From Nocardioides yefusunii (GTDB lineage Bacteria; Actinomycetota; Actinomycetes; Propionibacteriales; Nocardioidaceae): a stretch of DNA of 64,000 nt. The DNA is taken from the NCBI RefSeq assembly GCF_004014875.1, contig NZ_CP034929.1:558001-622000 (forward strand), read 5' to 3'. Shown piece by piece: positions 57,491-64,000 of this stretch. The notes beneath the pieces are model-generated. The model was not told where the DNA came from. It saw only the letters and a list, made by a program, of their open reading frames with translations, and made no database searches. Position 1 is the stretch's first letter; every line of letters begins with the position of its first letter. Made by a program: the position numbers and the translations under genes.

Positions 57491-58198
57491 GTGCTCGCTG
57501 CCCTCACCGGACTCGGCCTCTCGGCGGCTGCCGGGCTGAACGCCTACATCCCGTTCCTGGTGGTCGCGCTGGTCGCCCGGTTCACCGATGTCGTCTCCCT
57601 GCCCTCGGGGTGGGAGTGGATGGAGTCGTGGTGGGCGATCGGGCTCGGCGTCGTGCTGTTGGCCGCTGAGGTACTGCTCGACAAGGTCCCGGTGGTCGAC
57701 ACCCTCAACGACGCCGTGCAGACCGCGATCCGTCCGGCCAGCGCAGGAATCGTGGTCGCTGCGACCACGGCCGCGCAGGACGTCGAGGACTCGTCGTCGT
57801 TCCTGGCCGACAACCCGTGGATCTCGATCGTGCTGGGCGCGGTGGTGGCCCTGGTGGTGCACACCGCGAAGGCGACGATCCGCCCCGTCGCGAACGCCGG
57901 GACGGGGGGAGTCGCGGCACCGGTGCTCTCCACAGCCGAGGACGGGGTCTCGGTGGGGCTGAGTCTGCTGGCCCTGCTTGCGCCGGTGCTGGCGTTGGTC
58001 GCCCTGCTGGCTGTGGTGTGGGCCTTCGTGCGGATGCTGCGTGCCGCGGTGCGTCGCGGCGACGCCCGGAGGCGGGAACGCCGCGCCGCCGAGGCCGCCC
58101 ACCGGATGCAGGCGGCCAGCGATGACGTCAGTAGGGGGCGACCGCCGTCGTTGCCGGAGCCGCGACGTCGGCGAGAGCCCGGTCCAGAGCAGCGGTGA
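57491..58198 (+). CDS. DUF4126-type membrane protein
   Basis: A 235-residue protein with about five hydrophobic segments beginning LAALTGLGLSAAAGLNAYIP, the hallmark start of DUF4126. A later part is TAAQDVEDSSSFLADNPWIS and a basic C-terminus. AGGAGG five bases before GTG 57491 supports that start. Function is not known. The last 71 bases overlap the 3' end of the convergent racemase gene, so both genes share those bases on opposite strands. Confidence 0.8.
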   Translation: MLAALTGLGLSAAAGLNAYIPFLVVALVARFTDVVSLPSGWEWMESWWAIGLGVVLLAAEVLLDKVPVVDTLNDAVQTAIRPASAGIVVAATTAAQDVEDSSSFLADNPWISIVLGAVVALVVHTAKATIRPVANAGTGGVAAPVLSTAEDGVSVGLSLLALLAPVLALVALLAVVWAFVRMLRAAVRRGDARRRERRAAEAAHRMQAASDDVSRGRPPSLPEPRRRREPGPEQR

Positions 58199-58856
58199 CG
58201 TGCAGGGTCGTGGAGGGGAGGACGGGCAGTTCGAGGTCGGCCTGGTGAACCAGGAGCTCGAGTTCGGTGCAGCCCAGGATCACTCCGCCGACACCGGCGT
58301 CCCACAGGTCCTCCACGATCCGCACGACGCGTCGTCGTGAGGCGTCGGTGATCTTCCCGTGCACCAGCTCGTCGTAGATGATCCGGTCGAGGTCGTCGCA
58401 GGCCTCCTCGGGCGGGACGACGACGTCGAGCTGGTGTCCGGCGAGCCGGTCGGTGAAGAACGTCCGGGTGGTGGCGAACTTCGTCCCGATCAGCCCGACG
58501 GCGTGGATCCGTCGCTCGCGCGCAGTCCGGGCCACGACGTCGGCGAGGTGCACCAGGGGCAGGTCGACGGCGGCCTCCACCTGGTCGGCGACGCGGTGGA
58601 ACGCGGTCGTGCACAGGAGCAAGAAGTCGGCGCCGGCCCGTTCGACGCCACGTGCAGCCTCCACCAGGATTTCGGCAACGCCGTCCCAGTCCTCGGCGTT
58701 CTGCAGGTGTGTGACCTCGGCGAAGTCGACCGAGGTCATGATCGTCCGGGCCGAGTGCAGCCCGCCCAGACGCGCCTGCACGCCCTCGTTGAGCAGTCGG
58801 TAGTACGCCGCGCTGGATTCCCAGCTCATGCCGCCGATGAGTCCGATGGTCTGCAT
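58128..58856 (-). CDS. Aspartate/glutamate racemase-family protein
   Basis: A 242-residue cofactor-independent racemase with two Cys. The N-terminus MQTIGLIGGMSWESSAAYY is typical of YgeA/RacX-type racemases. The first active Cys is in FLLLCTTAFHRV, where the usual CTNTxH is changed at the Asn. The second is in VILGCTELELLV. It would racemise aspartate, glutamate or another amino acid. It overlaps the DUF4126 gene tail-to-tail. Confidence 0.87.
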   Translation of the reverse strand: MQTIGLIGGMSWESSAAYYRLLNEGVQARLGGLHSARTIMTSVDFAEVTHLQNAEDWDGVAEILVEAARGVERAGADFLLLCTTAFHRVADQVEAAVDLPLVHLADVVARTARERRIHAVGLIGTKFATTRTFFTDRLAGHQLDVVVPPEEACDDLDRIIYDELVHGKITDASRRRVVRIVEDLWDAGVGGVILGCTELELLVHQADLELPVLPSTTLHVTAALDRALADVAAPATTAVAPY

Positions 58857-58930
58857 GGCGAGCAGTGTGGCAGCGATCCGCGCTGCGTGGGGCGCGTCAT
58901 GGCCAGATTCTCAGCCCCCGACGCGGAGCC

Positions 58931-59227
58931 TCAACCGCCGACGATCTGGCGCAGTGCCGCGACGTGACCGCGGTAAGCGGTGCGCCCGGCCTTCGTCATC
59001 GCCACCCAGGTGCGGGTCCGGCGGTCGAGCACACCCTTGGAGACCTTGACGTACCCGGCCTCCTCCAACGTCTTCAGGTGCTTGGAGACGACGGAGTCGC
59101 TGACGCCGAGGGTCTCGCGCAGCAGGGCGAACTCGGCGCTGTCGACGAGGTCGAGGGTGGCGCAGATCTGGAGTCGTTGCGGGGCGTGGACGAGGGTGTC
59201 GAAGGCGGGCTCGACGTCCTTGTTCAT
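58931..59227 (-). CDS. Winged-helix transcriptional regulator (MarR/ArsR-like)
   Basis: A 98-residue winged-helix protein with the recognition helix SDSVVSKHLKTLEEAGYVKV and wing SKGVLDRRTRTWVAMTKAGR. It is the last gene of a three-gene minus operon after two small membrane proteins, overlapping the previous stop by ATGA. The operon's promoter carries two palindromes of 19 bp that are its likely binding sites, so autoregulation is probable. The signal is unknown. Confidence 0.88.
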   Translation of the reverse strand: MNKDVEPAFDTLVHAPQRLQICATLDLVDSAEFALLRETLGVSDSVVSKHLKTLEEAGYVKVSKGVLDRRTRTWVAMTKAGRTAYRGHVAALRQIVGG

Positions 59228-59679
59228 GCCTGACGCTTCTTGCTGGCCACCCAGGCGGCGTCCCACCTCGGGCCGAGGAAGGTGCAGACGCCGAACGACG
59301 CGACCGCGCCGATCACGCAGACCACGCCGTTGTGCGTGACGGTGGCGGCGACCAGGGAGACCAGCATGACGGCGAGCATCAGCCATGCTTTCCACGCGCC
59401 GGGTTCGCGCAGGGTGGCCATCGTCCAGTTGCCGGTCCGGTCGATGTAGGAGCGCACGGCCCACCCGAGCAGGGCGCAGGCGGCCACGACGGCGGTGATC
59501 GAGAGTGCGGTCGGGACGGCGTCGGCCTGGGCGCCGACGATCAGCGCCATCGCGACGCCGAGCTTGGTGTAGTAGTGCGGCGGGCTGCCGATCCGGTCCG
59601 CGACGTCTGCGCGGGTGGAGGAGATCGCAGCGAGGGCGGCGGCCGCGTCGTCGGGGTCGTGGGAGTTCTGCCTGGTCAT
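59224..59679 (-). CDS. Small membrane protein with HTH partner
   Basis: A 151-residue protein with about four hydrophobic helices: LGVAMALIVGAQADAVPTAL, LSITAVVAACALLGWAVRSY, WLMLAVMLVSLVAATVTHNG and VVCVIGAVASFGVCTFLGPR. It shares the arrangement and a GSPPHYYTKLGVA-type start with the 122-residue upstream protein (PEGYYVKLAVA), so the two are likely paralogues forming a pair. The start at ATG 59679 follows AGGAG. No known function. Confidence 0.75.
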   Translation of the reverse strand: MTRQNSHDPDDAAAALAAISSTRADVADRIGSPPHYYTKLGVAMALIVGAQADAVPTALSITAVVAACALLGWAVRSYIDRTGNWTMATLREPGAWKAWLMLAVMLVSLVAATVTHNGVVCVIGAVASFGVCTFLGPRWDAAWVASKKRQA

Positions 59680-59684
59680 GGATT

Positions 59685-60053
59685 TCACGCTCCTGCGAGG
59701 TTCGCGCGGTCGAACTGGGCGCCCAGTGCAGGGACGGCGCCGAGGATGACGAGGGCGGCGACGACGGCCACCGCGACGTTGTCGGTCAGCGAGGCTGCGC
59801 CGATTCCGGCGACGACGAGGAGGCATGCGAGCCCGAGCCAGTGCACGCCCGGCGTGGTGGGGCCGGCGATCGCGAAGCTGCCGTGGAGTTCGTTCCAGGA
59901 CCGCACCGCGAGGTAGACCAGCGCGACCGCGATGACGGCGCCGACCACCTGGATCACGGGGGCGGAGGCGACGGCGATCGTCAGGGTCGCGAACGCGACG
60001 GCGAGCTTCACGTAGTAGCCCTCGGGGCTGGGTGCGTGGCTGGTGCTGGTCAC
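59685..60053 (-). CDS. Small membrane protein, first gene of the HTH operon
   Basis: A 122-residue protein with about three to four hydrophobic helices: VKLAVAFATLTIAVASAPVI, VVGAVIAVALVYLAVRSWNE and VHWLGLACLLVVAGIGAASL. GTG 60053 has AGGAG upstream. It ends 5 bases before the next gene. The double palindrome lies 21 bp before its start codon, so it is the directly regulated gene. Confidence 0.75.
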   Translation of the reverse strand: MTSTSHAPSPEGYYVKLAVAFATLTIAVASAPVIQVVGAVIAVALVYLAVRSWNELHGSFAIAGPTTPGVHWLGLACLLVVAGIGAASLTDNVAVAVVAALVILGAVPALGAQFDRANLAGA

Positions 60054-60073
60054 GGGGTCTCCTCATGGACGGG

Positions 60074-60120
60074 ACTTTCCAACATGGAAAGTAAACCACT
60101 GACTTTCCATGTTGGAAAGT
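60074..60120. promoter_or_regulatory. Double palindromic operator of the membrane-HTH operon
   Basis: Two 19-bp elements, ACTTTCCAACATGGAAAGT (60074-60092) and ACTTTCCATGTTGGAAAGT (60102-60120), are exact reverse complements of each other. Each is itself an ACTTTCC/GGAAAGT palindrome. They are separated by 9 bases, about two helical turns centre to centre plus a half. Confidence 0.8.
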
Positions 60121-60141
60121 GGAGTCCGCCGGAAAACCCAG

Positions 60142-60193
60142 CGGGACGTCATAGGAATCCGAGGGCAGAGCCCCGGATTCCTATGACGTCCCG
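60142..60193. repeat. Perfect 20-bp inverted repeat with structured loop
   Basis: Arms 60142-60161 and 60174-60193 (CGGGACGTCATAGGAATCCG) are exact reverse complements. The loop contains GGGC-AGA-GCCC, so nearly the whole 52 bp folds. It lies 15 bp after the stop of the minus-strand SDR and could be its terminator, or a dispersed palindromic element; a run of six A's at 60196-60201 flanks it. Confidence 0.7.
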
Positions 60194-60208
60194 GAGAAAA
60201 AAGGGGGA

Positions 60209-61012
60209 TCAGGCGCGGTGCACCTTGTGGGCCGCAGCCTGGGCACGCGGACGGACCACCATCTCGTCGATGTTCACGTGGCTGGGCAGCGAGGCGATCC
60301 AGCGCACCGTCTCCGCGATGTCCTCGGCCAGCAGCGGCTCCGCGACACCGTCGTAGACCTTGTCGGCCGCAGCCTGGTCGCCGCCGTACCGCACCAGCGA
60401 GAACTCCGGGGTGTGCACCATGCCGAGTGCGACCTCGGAGATCCGGATCGGCTCACCGCACAGCTCCAGGCGCAGCGTGTGCATGACCGCCTTCGCGCCG
60501 TGCTTGACCGCGACGTAGCCGCCACCGTTCTCGTACGCGACGCGGCCCGCGACCGAACCGATCGTCACCACCAGGGCGTCGCCGCTGGCACGCATCGCCG
60601 GGAGCAGGGCAGCGGTGACGCGCTGCAGACCCACGACGTTGACGTCGAACATCTGCTGCCACTGCGCGGGGTCGGCCGACTCGACCGGGTCGTTGCCGAA
60701 CGCACCACCGGCGTTGTTGACCACGACGTGCACGACGTCGCCGCAGGCTGCAGCCAGGGCAGCGACGGAGTCGGCGTCGGTCACGTCACAGACCACTGCG
60801 GTGCCACCGATCTCGGCCGCGACCTCGGTGATCCGGTCGGCGCGCCGGGCCGCGCACACCACGTGGAAACCGTCACCGGCCAGGGCGCGGGCGGTCGCGG
60901 CGCCGATGCCGGAACCAGCTCCGGTGACGACGGCGACGCGCTGGCCGGAGGCGACCACGGAGGCAGGGACGGCGGCAGGCACGGAGGTGGGGACGGAGGG
61001 GTCAGGGCTCAT
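60209..61012 (-). CDS. Short-chain dehydrogenase/reductase E
   Basis: A 267-residue SDR of the clan including serine 3-dehydrogenases and YdfG. VVTGAGSGIGAATARALAGD, VHVVVNNAGGAFGND and the catalytic TIGSVAGRVAYENGGGYVAV with Lys-His are intact. AARRAD after beta-2 favours NADP(H). No ribosome site precedes ATG 61012; the palindrome TGACGTCA overlaps that start. It may be expressed from a leaderless transcript. Confidence 0.86.
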   Translation of the reverse strand: MSPDPSVPTSVPAAVPASVVASGQRVAVVTGAGSGIGAATARALAGDGFHVVCAARRADRITEVAAEIGGTAVVCDVTDADSVAALAAACGDVVHVVVNNAGGAFGNDPVESADPAQWQQMFDVNVVGLQRVTAALLPAMRASGDALVVTIGSVAGRVAYENGGGYVAVKHGAKAVMHTLRLELCGEPIRISEVALGMVHTPEFSLVRYGGDQAAADKVYDGVAEPLLAEDIAETVRWIASLPSHVNIDEMVVRPRAQAAAHKVHRA

Positions 61013-61075
61013 GACGTCATTCTGGCACCGGCGTCGACACCGCCGGAGGCCTTCGGCTTTGGCAGGATCGACCCC

Positions 61076-62116
61076 GTGACGATCATCGCTGCAGCAGACG
61101 GTTCCGCACTCGGCAACCCCGGCCCCGCCGGGTGGGGGTGGTACGTCGACCCCTCCTGCTGGGCCGCCGGCGGTTGGCCGCACGGCACCAACAACATGGG
61201 CGAGCTCACCGCCGTCCTCGACCTGCTGCGCCAGACCGCCCACCTCGAGGAAGAACTCGAGGTCCTGTGCGACTCCAAGTACGCCATCGACACGATCACC
61301 AAGTGGATGGCCGGCTGGAAGAAGAAGGGCTGGAAGAAGGCCGACGGCAAGCCGGTGGCCAACCTCGAGATCGTCAAGGCGCTCGACGTGGCGATGCGTG
61401 AGCGCGTGGGGAAGGTGACCTTCACCTGGGTCAAGGGCCACGCGGGTCACGCCCTCAACGAGGAGGCCGACCGCCTCGCCAACGGCGCCTCGCAGGCCTA
61501 CAAGGAAGGCCGTGTGCCCGACGGCGGTCCCGGATTCGGCGACGCCGCTGACCGCGTCACCGGCGCCGCCCGCGTCGAGGACGACGGCGCCCCCGCCGCT
61601 CCGGCCGCGCTGCCCGAGGCCAGCCTCTTCGACGCTGTGCCCGCGGCCAGCCTCTTCGACGCTGTGCCCGAGGTCGACCCCCTTGGAGCCGCCGCCCCCG
61701 GAACCGACGCAGCTGCCGACGAGGGTGTCTCCCGCGACGACGCCCCGTTGCTCGCGCCCGGCGTCGAGGAGGTTGCGACGGATCCCCGGGAGACCGTCCT
61801 CGACCTCGAACGTGCCCTGCTCACCGACGCGGTCCGCTCCGACGTCGAACGAGTCGCCGACCTCCTGCACCCCGAGTGGAGCGAGATCGGACGCAGTGGT
61901 CGACTGCTCACCCGTGAGGGGTTCCTGCAGGGCGTCGGGCCGGTGGGCCACGTCGACATGGACGTCCTGGAGGTGAGCGAGGTCAGCCCCGGCGTCGTCC
62001 TGATCGTGTGGCGCAGCCACGGCCGCGCCGGCGCCACCCTGCGCAGCAGTTGGTGGGTGCGTGAGCGCGGCGAGTGGTTCCAGCGCTTCCACCACGCGTC
62101 GGCCGAACGCGCCTGA
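61076..62116 (+). CDS. Ribonuclease HI fused to a C-terminal NTF2/DUF4440-like domain
   Basis: A 346-residue two-domain protein. Residues 1-145 are an RNase HI with the full catalytic set Asp8, Glu43, Asp66 and Asp132, and the basic protrusion WKKKGWKKADGK. An Ala/Pro-rich linker of about 90 residues includes the repeated ASLFDAVP. Residues about 235-346 look like a DUF4440/SnoaL domain (DLERALLTDAVRSDVERVAD; SSWWVRERGEWFQRFHHASA). RNase HI removes RNA from RNA-DNA hybrids; the role of the second domain is unknown. GTG 61076. Confidence 0.85.
   Translation: MTIIAAADGSALGNPGPAGWGWYVDPSCWAAGGWPHGTNNMGELTAVLDLLRQTAHLEEELEVLCDSKYAIDTITKWMAGWKKKGWKKADGKPVANLEIVKALDVAMRERVGKVTFTWVKGHAGHALNEEADRLANGASQAYKEGRVPDGGPGFGDAADRVTGAARVEDDGAPAAPAALPEASLFDAVPAASLFDAVPEVDPLGAAAPGTDAAADEGVSRDDAPLLAPGVEEVATDPRETVLDLERALLTDAVRSDVERVADLLHPEWSEIGRSGRLLTREGFLQGVGPVGHVDMDVLEVSEVSPGVVLIVWRSHGRAGATLRSSWWVRERGEWFQRFHHASAERA
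61618..61671. repeat. 27-bp tandem repeat in the RNase HI fusion linker
   Basis: Two 27-bp copies (61618-61644 and 61645-61671), differing only at the last base of each unit, encode the doubled ASLFDAVP unit. It is in frame and could expand or contract. Confidence 0.85.
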
Positions 62117-62174
62117 CCCCACGACGCAGTAGGGTCAGGCGCGGGACGGGACCTGCACACCCTGGGGAGGGACC

Positions 62175-62585
62175 ATGCGGACCAGAGCGATGGCGGCACT
62201 GCTGAGCATCTCCGGCGGAGTCGCCTGGATCGTGCGGTGGCTCCTGCAGGACGCAGGCGCGGCACAGTCCCAGGACGAACTGCGCTCGATCGGTCTGGCG
62301 CTGATCCTTGCCTCCTGGGTCTGTGTCGGCCTGGGCATGGTCAAGGCCACCGCCTGGTGGCTCGGCCTGGTGGTCGGCGCCGCGGCTCCGCTGCTGGTGT
62401 GGACGGTCTACGAGACGGTGCACACGTGGGGTTCGTCGGGCTCGACACATCTCGTCCTCGGGGTGTTCGCGGTCGTCACCGGCTTCGTGCTCGCCACCGG
62501 GGCACGGCGCGACCGATCGACGGCCGCGCAGGCGCCGGTGGGCCGGGTCCCCGAACCGCAGCGCGGTCGGCACAGCCGGGTCTGA
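62175..62585 (+). CDS. Small integral membrane protein
   Basis: A 136-residue protein with four hydrophobic helices: [60 protein letters not shown] and [20 protein letters not shown], then a basic tail. GGGGAGGGACC precedes ATG 62175. No family recognised. It is 103 bp before mshA. Confidence 0.75.
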   Translation: MRTRAMAALLSISGGVAWIVRWLLQDAGAAQSQDELRSIGLALILASWVCVGLGMVKATAWWLGLVVGAAAPLLVWTVYETVHTWGSSGSTHLVLGVFAVVTGFVLATGARRDRSTAAQAPVGRVPEPQRGRHSRV

Positions 62586-62688
62586 ACGGGCCCGCTCACC
62601 CCCGGCAGTCGCGTTCGGGGACGGCTCGGGGAAGAATTGGCGGTCCGGGGGAGTTGGACCAGTCAGAAACCGGACGGAAGGACGTGGT

Positions 62689-63966
62689 GTGAAGCGCGTC
62701 GCGATGATCAGCCTGCACACCTCGCCGCTCGACCAGCCCGGCACGGGGGACGCCGGCGGCATGAACGTCTACGTCCTCGAACTCTCCAAGCGGATGGCCG
62801 AACGCGGCATCGCCGTCGACATCTTCACCCGCGCCACCGACTCCTCCCTGCGCCCCGAGGTCGAGGCGGCCCCGGGGGTGCTCGTGCGTCACGTCGACGC
62901 CGGCCCCTACGAAGGACTCACCAAGTCCGAGCTCCCGGCCCAGCTCTGCACGTTCGCCCGTGAGGTCCTGCGCACCGAGGTGCTGCACGAGCCCGGGTGG
63001 TACGACGTCGTGCATTCCCACTACTGGCTGTCGGGGCAGGTCGGCGCCCTGGCCCGGGACCGCTGGAACGTGCCGCTGGTGCACTCCATGCACACGATGG
63101 CGAAGGTCAAGAACGCCGCACTCGCTGCCGGCGACAGCCCCGAACCGCTGGCTCGCGTGATCGGCGAGGAGCAGGTCGTGGACGCCTCCGACGTCCTCGT
63201 CGCCAACACCGACCTGGAGGCCGACCAGTTGGTCAGCCTCTACGGTGCCGACCCGGCCCGGGTCGCGGTCGTGCACCCCGGCGTCGACCTCTCCGTCTTC
63301 CGCAACCCCGACCGTGCCGCCGCGCGCGCCGAGTTCGGCATCGCTCCCGACGCCCTCGTCGTGCTGTTCGCCGGCCGGATCCAGCCGCTCAAGGCGCCCG
63401 ACGTGCTGCTCAAGGCAGTCGCGGTGATGCTCGACGAGGACCCGTCGCTGCGCAGCAACCTGGTCGTCCCGATCGTCGGTGGCCCGTCAGGGTCGGGCCT
63501 GGAGCACCCCGAGGCGCTGGCCGACCTCTCGCACACCCTCGGTCTCGACGACGTCGTGCGGTTCGTCCCGCCGGTGGGCCAGAGCCAGCTCGCGAAGTGG
63601 TTCGCTGCTGCGACCCTGGTCGCGGTGCCGTCGCACAACGAGTCGTTCGGTCTGGTCGCCGCCGAGGCGCAGGCCGCCGGCACTCCGGTGGTCGCGGCCG
63701 CCGTGGGCGGTCTCACCACGGTCGTCGCCGACGAGGTCTCCGGCCTCCTGGTCGGTGGCCACGACCCCCGCGACTGGGCCCACGCGTTGCGCCGCGTCCT
63801 CGTGGATCCCGCGCTCCGGATGCGTCTCGCCGCGGGCGCGACCGAGCGCGCCGAACGTTTTGCCTGGGAACGAGCCGCGGAGGAGACCCTCGCGGCGTAC
63901 ACGTTGGCGGAGCGGACGCTCGCGTCCGCGCAGGCCGCACCGATCGCAGCAGGGGGACGACGATGA
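62689..63966 (+). CDS. mshA: D-inositol-3-phosphate glycosyltransferase MshA
   Basis: A 425-residue GT4 glycosyltransferase that adds N-acetylglucosamine from UDP-GlcNAc to 1L-myo-inositol-1-phosphate, the first step of mycothiol synthesis. The N-terminal [20 protein letters not shown] holds the Gly-Gly loop of the family, and the C-terminal EX7E motif is in [36 protein letters not shown] and [18 protein letters not shown] are diagnostic. GTG 62689 follows GGAAGGAC. Its stop overlaps the next start by ATGA. Confidence 0.96.
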   Translation: MKRVAMISLHTSPLDQPGTGDAGGMNVYVLELSKRMAERGIAVDIFTRATDSSLRPEVEAAPGVLVRHVDAGPYEGLTKSELPAQLCTFAREVLRTEVLHEPGWYDVVHSHYWLSGQVGALARDRWNVPLVHSMHTMAKVKNAALAAGDSPEPLARVIGEEQVVDASDVLVANTDLEADQLVSLYGADPARVAVVHPGVDLSVFRNPDRAAARAEFGIAPDALVVLFAGRIQPLKAPDVLLKAVAVMLDEDPSLRSNLVVPIVGGPSGSGLEHPEALADLSHTLGLDDVVRFVPPVGQSQLAKWFAAATLVAVPSHNESFGLVAAEAQAAGTPVVAAAVGGLTTVVADEVSGLLVGGHDPRDWAHALRRVLVDPALRMRLAAGATERAERFAWERAAEETLAAYTLAERTLASAQAAPIAAGGRR

Positions 63967-64000
63967 CCGACCAGACTCCGGGTTTCAGCGAGGGCGCTCC
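63963..64000 (+). CDS. Start of a gene cut by the window edge
   Basis: ATG 63963 overlaps the mshA stop (ATGA) and opens [12 protein letters not shown], the only residues available. Genes encoding YbjN-type proteins often follow mshA in actinobacteria, but nothing in these 12 residues identifies the product. Confidence 0.5.
   Translation, partial: MTDQTPGFSEGA

Overview
The window is a 64 kb piece of a very GC-rich actinobacterial chromosome. Mycothiol glycosyltransferase MshA, an F420:NADP oxidoreductase, frequent GTG starts, dense ATGA/GTGA gene overlaps and DtxR-type iron boxes all fit the Actinobacteria; a Nocardioides-like organism (Nocardioidaceae) is my best guess, but no rRNA or other strict marker is present. 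I saw no tRNA, rRNA, CRISPR array, prophage or insertion sequence.

Region A (about 0.1-32.9 kb) is a large catabolic island built around acyl-CoA chemistry. It opens with a TetR regulator divergent from a 3-hydroxyacyl-CoA dehydrogenase, with a palindromic operator between them. It continues with two SnoaL-fold proteins, three acyl-CoA dehydrogenases, a KstD/fumarate-reductase-like flavoprotein, an MFS exporter, several short-chain dehydrogenases, an Old-Yellow-Enzyme/2,4-dienoyl-CoA reductase-like flavoprotein, two crotonases, a DUF35-thiolase pair, a kinase-like protein next to an ACAD10/11-like dehydrogenase, an acyl-CoA ligase, a second TetR, an EthD protein, a metallo-beta-lactamase-fold protein, a MaoC hydratase, a thiolase, a complete ABC importer and two medium-chain reductases/dehydrogenases. 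Ten copies of a 15-bp AT-rich palindrome (consensus YTGAAYTNARTTCAG) lie in front of almost every transcription unit from 3.2 to 26.7 kb, including that of the internal TetR gene. The simplest reading is one substrate-induced regulon that imports a compound, activates it to a CoA ester and degrades it by reductions, isomerisations and beta-oxidation. The substrate cannot be named; a cyclic terpenoid, steroid-like or alicyclic acid would fit.

Region B (32.9-36.5 kb, minus strand) is a four-gene peptide/nickel-type ABC importer without a binding protein. A sequence matching the Streptomyces Nur (nickel) box lies just upstream, and one ATPase has a histidine-rich tail, so nickel is the likely cargo. 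Region C (36.5-39.4 kb) pairs a DNA photolyase with a divergent MerR-B12 photoreceptor-type regulator (LitR/CarH) and three 11-bp direct repeats between them. Region D (39.4-47.1 kb) has an SDR plus acyl-CoA dehydrogenase unit with a divergent TetR, the F420:NADP oxidoreductase, membrane proteins, an SDR without its catalytic YxxxK and a methyltransferase.

Region E (47.2-52.4 kb) is a tightly overlapping five-gene operon: alanine racemase, D-Ala-D-Ala ligase, membrane acyltransferase, histidine kinase and response regulator. It resembles, in gene content, the core of vanG/vanT-type peptidoglycan-remodelling loci. Region F (52.4-64 kb) is mixed housekeeping: a lipoprotein, a PIG-L deacetylase, TypA, a ferritin behind two DtxR/IdeR-like boxes, an Asp/Glu racemase, a three-gene membrane/HTH operon behind a double palindrome, an RNase HI fused to an NTF2-like domain, and mshA at the right edge.
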